From Cladophialophora immunda (lineage: Eukaryota; Ascomycota; Eurotiomycetes; Chaetothyriales; Herpotrichiellaceae), in assembly GCF_000835495.1 (NCBI RefSeq), contig NW_015622545.1, positions 2,434,777 to 2,498,776 on the forward strand: 64,000 nt of DNA, read 5' to 3'. Both the position numbers and the translations under genes were made by a program. Shown here in pieces: positions 57,250-64,000 of the stretch. A model generated the notes under the pieces. It had not been told where the DNA came from, did not search any database, and was given only the letters and a program-made list of their open reading frames with translations. The stretch's first letter is position 1, and each line of letters opens with the position of its first letter.

Positions 57250-59167
57250 ATGACCGTCAAATCTTTCCTCCGCCGACTTGATCAGCGGATTCAGACTCAA
57301 GAAAGCAGGATCCAGAAGAGAGAGGGGACGAGGAGATGGGGAAATGAAGATCTCGACCCGACACCGTATGTTTTGCCCTTGCCTTTGACTACTGTTGTTC
57401 CTGACACGCCATACAGGGTCCAGCAACGAACATGGAGGCATTGGAATTACTTCATGTTCTTTTGGGCGGTTTCCTTCAATCCGAATCAATGGAACACGGG
57501 CTCAAGCCTGGTGAACCAGGGACTAGTGAGTCCGTCACAAATGACCTCTGCTCATGTCTAGCTGACGCAGACTAGAAATGGTGGCAAGCTCTCCTCTCCA
57601 TCGCAGTGGGAAACTTGCTCTGTTCCGTCGTCCTGGTCATTCAATCTCGTGGACCCGCTGTTTATCACATTGGATATCCGGCATTTGTACGCGCCAGTGC
57701 CGGCATGTTTGGGTCTTTGTGGTTCATCTTCCTCCGAGGCTGTGTCGCCATCATCTACTTTGCAACCCAGACATTTTACGCGGGCAAGTTGTTTGACGTG
57801 ATGCTTCGGTGCGCATTTGGCCACAACTGGCAGGACATTCCGAACCACTTACCAGAAAGCGCCGGCATCACCACCAGGGGCCTTGCCGCGTTCTTCCTCT
57901 ACTGGGCAGTCCAGCTGCCCTTTATGCTGATCCACCCCCAACGCGCCAAGTGGCTCTATACGATCAAGAGCACAATTGCCCCTCCCGTGCTGATCGCGGT
58001 TTTTGGGTACGTGGTGGGCAAGAACGGGGGGTTGACGGGCTCGTCGCAGATCACCAAGACCTCGACCACCACCGCTCTCGGATGGGCGTTCATGAACGGC
58101 ATCAACTCTGTTTGCGGAAGCATCTCTCCCGAGATCATGTCCAACGCGGACCTCGCCAGGTACGCCCACAAGCCCTCGGATGCCGCGTGGGCTCAAGCCG
58201 TGGGTATCTTCACGAGCAAAACGTTTGTCATCTTCATGGGCATTGCCTGCTCAAGCGCCTCGATGAACCTCTGGGGCACTGCGTATTGGAACATGTGGGA
58301 CCTCCTGGGTGCCATTTTGGACCACAACTGGAATGCCGGGGCGCGCACGGCCATCTTCCTCGTCTGCCTGATCCAGGCACTTGCTGTCATGGCAACCAAT
58401 CTGGCGTCAAACTGCTTGCCTGTGGGCGCGGACTTGACGGGGCTGTTTCCCAGGTACTTCAAGTAAGTCTCGGTTCTACGACGCATTCTATTCGTGGCCT
58501 GCTAACAGCTATACCCCAGCATTCCACGTGGCCAGGTCTTTTGCGCAGTCATCAGTCTCGCCGTGGTGCCCTGGAAACTACTGGCGTCGGCACAGACCTT
58601 CCTGACCTTCCTGGGGTCCTACGTCGTCTTCATTGCACCAGTGATCGCCATAATGATGTAAGTCTCTCCCAGTTGTATGTTGGAGGCCGTTCCCATTCTA
58701 ACTGTGAATCCAGCGTCGATTACTGGATCGTCCGTAAGGGCAACATCCACGTGCCGTCTCTGTACGACGACAGTCCCGACAGCCCTTATTTCTACTGGAA
58801 GGGCTTCAACCTCCGCATGTTCGCGGCGTGGGTTGCCGGCGTCGTCATCGTGATCCATGGGCTCGCTGGGTCGTACAATCCCCATTTCAGCCAGGCCAGC
58901 AAGGACATGTACACGATGGGCTTCATCCTGGCGTCCCTGACAGGCGGTCTGGCATACTACATCCTCGTCCGCATCTGGCCGATCAAGCCGTACCCGGCGG
59001 ATCGTGACGGCAAACCCATGACGCTGGAGTATCTTGGTCGGACAGACGGGTACTTTGAGGACGACGTTATCGACGGAGTCAGCAGCGGGCACCAGCAGGA
59101 GGCGTATGACGAGATGATGACCCCTAAGGAGAAGGATGTGGCGCACACTTTCACGACGTTGGCCTGA
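57250..59167 (+). CDS. NCS1-family nucleobase/ureide permease
   Basis: Exons 57250..57365, 57417..57525, 57576..58462, 58520..58657 and 58714..59167 give 567 aa. A hydrophilic start (KREGTRRWGNEDLDPTP) leads into WRHWNYFMFFW and the TM1 segment NTGSSLVNQGL, the hallmark of Fur-type NCS1 carriers. About twelve helices follow, with MNGINSVCGSISPEIMSNADLARY and LASNCLPVGADLTGLFPRY matching known substrate-site helices, and DYWIVRKGNI before TM11. Family members import uracil, allantoin, uridine, cytosine or thiamine with H+ or Na+ at the plasma membrane. Next to a PuuE-like gene, a ureide such as allantoin or hydantoin is a reasonable but unproven substrate. Confidence 0.92.
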
Positions 59168-60377
59168 AATATTCCTTCTCATGGGATAGGTAATGTGCAA
59201 ACGTCGTCATGGGTGCTGAATGTCGATGGGATGCACGCTATATATCAAATATGGCTGGCAATACGGCCAAGGACCAAGGGATAGACTGTCACCGCTTTCT
59301 CAAGACCAAATGGAATACTCTGTATAATGAAGATCGACTTGGATTGGATGTCATGTGTCAAATGGCATTTGCTCTGCTACCCATACACACCGCCCTGCCT
59401 CCTCGGCACCATTTGAACCTCGTTTTCGCTCGCTGCCCTCTGCGATGATCTTCTAGCCTGCCAGCACCCACGAGATGCAGACTCCAGAAATAGAAGCAAA
59501 AGCCTTTACTGTCGAGTTCGTGGTCTGAGAGCAGCTTTTAGGCCCAGCCATGTTGTATTGCATCATTTACTGCTTGCTGAAGAGTGATTGTTCAAGCGCG
59601 CTTGCCTGGTTCACTGGCTGGATCGGTCGGTTTCTGGTTCCCTTCGAGGAGCACAGCGTCGCCGGATAATGTTTGATGCATCGGCATTCCCTAACACCAA
59701 TCGGAATTTGCCGAAAAGATCATATCTGCGCGCTGGCACTGCTCCGCCCTTATCTCAGGACTTAGCGTCAATTTCGGCAGTGCCGATACAAGATTGGCAG
59801 AAGCGTGTCGTTTCGGAAGATGCGAAGTGATTTCGTCAGAGGAACCACCCCAGCTTGCCGGCATCGTGATCACGCTCGCTGCATGCGGGTATTGATCTGC
59901 AAAGGCCGAGCAGGCTATTCCAAGAGAAGCTGGCCAAAGGGTGCCGTTGGTCGCCAGCATCACGGCCTTTTGCAAATTTGTGACAGAAAAGAACCACATT
60001 CATTTACCCACTTCATCCCCCGTGGAGCGTAATGGCATCGATCCATTGGCTCTGTAGCGTGTTTCTCCTGGCCGTCAGCCACGACGGCTTTGGTTCTTCA
60101 AGGATGAAGTTTTGGGGATGTCGGAAAACTCGGGGTTGAGAGCTTCATTCACGCCTAATTCCCCCTCGGATCTTCGTGCGTGCTTCGTCTTTGTACCGAG
60201 CAGTTACCGTTGACACAAGCATTGATGGTGCATATATGCAGAGTCAGTCGGTGGTGTCGTGCTCAAGACTGTGCTTCTCACTCTGCCGCTTCTTCAAGCC
60301 TCGCCAACCCCTCTCAATTTTGTCGTTAGGTGAGGAAGGAGTCGATATTCGGCCGGACAAGGTCTTGCATCACAACC
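59168..60377. other. Intergenic region, nothing recognised
   Basis: 1.2 kb between the NCS1 permease and the MFS transporter, both on the plus strand, with no credible gene. Confidence 0.4.
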
Positions 60378-62383
60378 ATGGCCGAGTCTGTTTCTGAGAA
60401 TGATTCCAAAGAGCACCACGAGCTTCGGACAGCTGCTCAAGCGACCGACCTCGAGATAAAATCCGCCCCAGTCACCGTCACCAGTGACGGGACAACAGAC
60501 ACCAGCGACAGGAAACTGGAGTGCAAACCACAGATCGAACTCACCGACCAGACTCAAAGACTTCCTTTTGCGAGGCTGATCATCGTCTACTTGTGTCTTG
60601 CCATGTGCTTCTTCGTCTCTTTTCTGGACGTCAATTCTACGACGACTGCTTTGCCAGCAATTGCTCGTTCATTGGGCATCTCCAGCACCATTACCTGGGT
60701 CGGCACTTCGTACCTTCTGGCCCAGTGCGCCTTCCAAGTGCTCTACGGGCGACTGGCCGATATATTTGGACGGAAGCCCGTATTGATTGGCTGCGTGCTC
60801 AGCTTGATCATTGGCGATATTCTGTGTGGATTTGCCAAGAACGGGCCCTGGCTCTACACCTGTCGAGCCATCGGAGGTATTGGAGGAGGAGGGATCAGTT
60901 CACTGGTACAGATCACGGTCAGCGACCTTGTTTCTCTGAAAGAGCGAGGGAAATATCAGGGCCTGCTGAGTGGAGCGATCGGGCTTGGAGCTGGTGCTGG
61001 CCCTTTTACGTCCGCGGCGTTGGTCCAAGGACATGATGGACGATGGCCTTGGGCTTTCTGGGTTCCCGCGATACTGGCATCATTGTGCATCCCACCACTG
61101 GTGATTCTTCTCCCGCAAAAGCCGGTGGTCGGGAACTGGAAAGAGAAGGTGCGCAAAGTGGACTGGATGGGTCTTTTGACTGCGGTGACAGGGATCTTAT
61201 TCGTTTTGGTATGGCCTTTTGCTTTGTTTCACTGTCAAATCTCCTCCCCCAAGCTTAGATTGTTGGTGTTGCTTGCCAGCTGACCTGCATCGTTTTGACC
61301 TTGCTCGCAGATCCCTGTCAACTCCGGAGGAAGCGTCTTCCCGTGGCACAGCTCACTTGTCATCGCGTTATTGACAGTGGGATCGGTGCTAACGATCTCC
61401 TTTTGCCTTGTCGAGTGGAAGCTGGCGCGGCTGCCGATGATGCCACTTCGTCTGTATTCGTCGCTATCACGCGGGACGCTGTTCGCGCAGAATTTTCTCT
61501 TTGGATTTGTGTGGCAAGCAGACCTGTACTTCTTGCCGATTTATTATCAAGACGTCCGTGGCTTTGCCCCGCTCAGGTCTGCCTATCTTACATTGCCCCT
61601 ACTTCTCGCCCAGAGTGCTGGTGGAGTTCTCTCGGCCCCTGCCATGACTTTCACTGCAAGGTTCGTACAATGGACTCATGAGAACGGCGCTTGTGAGGAT
61701 TATATGTATGTCTAACATGGGGTCTTAGGTACATGCCGGTCCTTTGGTTAGGATTCGTTCTTTGGACGGTTGGGGCAGGATTAAAGCTGTTATTTTCGCG
61801 CTCCACTACCATCGGAGTGTATGTGGTGGCTGCCCTTGTCGAAGGTGCAGGCGTCGGGTTTGTTTTCCAACCATGTAAGGTGTCCACCCCATGCCCGGTT
61901 TCTTTCTTTACACATCTTATGAGATATGTCTGTTAACGGTATCTGGTCTCAGCTCTCGTGGCATTGCAAGCCCTCTCAACAAAAGCAGACGTTGCTGTGA
62001 CCACTTCAACTCGAAACTGGGTCCGGGCATTGGGTTCTGCGGTCGGAGTGGCCGTGTCAACGGCCATCCAATACGCCGTGACCGTTAGTTCGTTACCAGC
62101 TGGTCTGCCCGCAGACGTCGCATCAGCGGTCAAAGATGGGACCTGGACTATTGGTGGTGTGGCGCCTAGCTGGGACAAGGCTGTTCTAGATGCCAAAATG
62201 AGGGGTATCAACCGGGTTTTTATCACGTTCTTGCCTCTTATCGGACTGTGTCTGGTTGGATGTTTGTGGATCCGCGACATTCCCCTGCGTGGAGATGACG
62301 AAGAAGACAAGCAAACGAATCAAAAGCGACTGATTTCGAGGTGCAACAAGTTGACAGAGATGATGCCGAGAAACGCGGGTTGA
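60378..62383 (+). CDS. MFS multidrug-type transporter (14-TM DHA2)
   Basis: Exons 60378..61208, 61311..61660, 61729..61874 and 61953..62383 give 585 aa. After a hydrophilic tail of about 65 residues, helix 1 carries the DHA motif LDVNSTTTALPAIARSL. GRLADIFGRKPV is motif A, and GLLSGAIGLGAGAGPF is motif C of drug/H+ antiporters. Later helices and a SSLPAGLPADVASAV loop match fungal 14-spanner efflux pumps. It likely exports a small toxic compound across the plasma membrane. No biosynthetic core gene is next to it, so it is not clearly a cluster pump. The four joints all preserve frame and conserved residues such as TARYMPVLWLG. Confidence 0.9.
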
Positions 62384-63865
62384 AGGTGCACCAGAAGTTG
62401 GATATAAATGTGGTTCGGCGGGGAAAAAAGAGATGCCGGAGCCCGGAATCCAATATCCATGGCTTGGCGCCAAGACCTCGACTCTGGACGACCCATTATT
62501 TAAGACCTTATCCCTTCGCTCCTCCCTTTTTCTTCTACTACACCTGGGGAAGTGTGCTCATGTCGAGATTTGAGCGATACGAATACGGGTACAGGGGAGT
62601 TGACATAGTGCCCTTCCAGCTTTCTTGACAATTTGTCAAAGCTGACCTTGTCTGTGATGAATATCAAAGGCGGGAAAATGACCAGCAATAACGTGGACGC
62701 ATCTGCGATATGAGCCGAGTTCATGCCCCAACCTGAGACCAGTGTAGCAAAGGCACGGTGTAATGTCAGACGCTTGAAAAAGCGGGCTTGTGGCTATTAG
62801 AGAAAGCTGCTGCGGCTTCCTACCTTGCCACTCATTTGGGCCTCCATCCCGGACTTTCGAGGGGAATGTGCAGGAAGAATGGACACCGGTCTCCTGCTGT
62901 ACCGCCTGGCCGAGAAACTGCCAACCACGAGCTTTTGCAGTGTTCGGGCCCTGCGAAGAGATGGATTCGAACAAGGGAACACAGATTCGGAGAGTTATTC
63001 AGAGAGGTATTCGGACACGCGTAGTTATAGAAGATACAAGCGGTTGTTCCGAGCAAAACAAAGACGTCTGGCAATTAGCGATCTACCACATTTGTTTACC
63101 ATCCCAAGCAAGAATAAAACATCAAACTGATAAAGAGTCCTCGGCGTGCAAATCGACAGGGCGCCACAGATATCCAAAGACTATCGAAGATCTCGAGTCC
63201 TTTTCCTTACAGCCCTTCTTCACCCTCGCAGCCGTCGTCGCATGCTGATATGCGTCGCCTGAAAATACGAAAGGGGTTTGTCAGAACATGGAATCGACGC
63301 CCATAATCATCTGCCTAGGATTGTGGAAAGATATGAGAGGCTTTGTTGGCAGTAAGCTGGCCTTAGGATTGCAAATATCATATCAACGGCTTCCAGACGT
63401 TCATGCTCACAGACGCCGAGTCCAGCTGGACTTAAGAGATGGCCTGATTTGATACTGTTGAAGTGAAATACTGCTGACCCCAGACGACCAAAACTTGCCG
63501 AAGCACAGTAAGAGTCAAGCTGGTTACGACGGGCACAGTCCTTTGCCATTTCCCACACTTCTCTTCTTTTTATCGTACCCAAGAAGAAGGATTACAGAAA
63601 TCTGAACGTTTCACATTCCGCCAGCCACTGAAACCATTGGATTTCCCCATGAAGGATGAAGTCAATATCCAAGCCTGTTGGCCGAGTAATGGTGGTCCAT
63701 ATTCTTCTGTAGAACGAACGAAACTTGGGAAGCCGTTGAGCCCCCACAAAACCTCACTTTGAGAATCGGCCAGCACGCAGAAATAGGAGCCAAGAAGGGA
63801 TCTAATGAAAACATGTTGAAACTCTCCCTCAATGTGAGCTGTCCAAATAAATCAACGCGCTTTTT
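62384..63865. other. Intergenic region, nothing recognised
   Basis: 1.5 kb between the convergent ends of the MFS gene and the partial gene at the right edge. Several 60-150-codon frames overlap one another, none with a domain. Confidence 0.4.
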
Positions 63866-64000
63866 TTAGACACCCTTCAGGCTGTTGTTCCTCACGGCTT
63901 GAATGTCCACCTTCTTCAAAGTGTCGGCCAAGTTGACCTTGCCGCCGTCGGTGATCATGGGCGGGCCCTGGTAGCCCTTCCGCGCGCCGAAGAACCACCA
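63866..64000 (-). CDS. 3' end of a gene cut by the window edge
   Basis: The last 44 codons and stop of a minus-strand gene, starting in frame at the window edge. The peptide begins WWFFGARKGYQGPP and ends VRNNSLKGV. An aromatic-rich start followed by a basic GARKGYQGP turn resembles the cytosolic tail after the last helix of amino-acid/choline-type permeases, but this is a weak match. GC-rich codon use and the open frame support coding. Confidence 0.5.
   Translation of the reverse strand, partial: WWFFGARKGYQGPPMITDGGKVNLADTLKKVDIQAVRNNSLKGV

Noticed and set aside
1..64000. tRNA, rRNA genes and CRISPR arrays
   Set aside because: I looked for cloverleaf-like segments, rRNA-like blocks and regularly spaced repeats and saw none; a tRNAscan run would be decisive for tRNAs.

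Overview
The window is nuclear DNA of a filamentous ascomycete (Pezizomycotina). Reasons: genes on both strands with many short introns (about 46-110 nt, GT-AG, CTAAC/CTGAC-type branch sites), three Zn2Cys6 regulators, and fungal families (Kha1 antiporter, NCS1 and Dal5-type permeases, GH28, a penicillin-acyltransferase relative). The class is not certain. I assembled 20 complete multi- or single-exon genes by hand by joining open frames across splice sites; every joint quoted keeps the frame. One further gene runs off the right edge.

Layout. 0.8-4.7 kb: a divergent pair of related P-loop GTPases with coiled-coil tails, one ending in a CaaX box. 4.7-5.9 kb: repeat-rich, gene-free island. 5.9-11.5 kb: a Zn2Cys6 regulator, a DapA-type aldolase/synthase and a divergent FMN 2-hydroxyacid oxidase. 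12.4-15.9 kb: a four-TM protein and an uncharacterised protein with a HeLo-like start and a Cys/His C-terminus. 17.3-20.2 kb: Kha1-type K+/H+ antiporter. 20.7-22.0 kb: FAD monooxygenase.

23.8-34.8 kb is a metabolic block: Zn2Cys6 regulator, ornithine-aminotransferase-like enzyme, acyl-CoA:isopenicillin-N-acyltransferase-like (peptidase C45) protein, amidase and Dal5-type MFS permease. No NRPS or isopenicillin N synthase is present. 35.5-45.5 kb holds three signalling-like genes: a kinase-pseudokinase fusion, a CorA-like membrane protein and a kinase-TPR protein.

47.1-62.4 kb returns to nutrient acquisition: a secreted GH28, a second amidase divergent from a PuuE/allantoinase-like deacetylase, a Zn2Cys6 regulator, an NCS1 permease and a 14-TM MFS transporter.

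The main theme is twofold. Amide/ureide chemistry sits next to dedicated permeases and regulators, with two loci where an amidase faces another C-N hydrolase across a shared promoter. Separately there is a set of GTPase, kinase/pseudokinase and HeLo-like genes of the kind often seen in fungal self/non-self repertoires. Functions of both groups are inferred, not shown.
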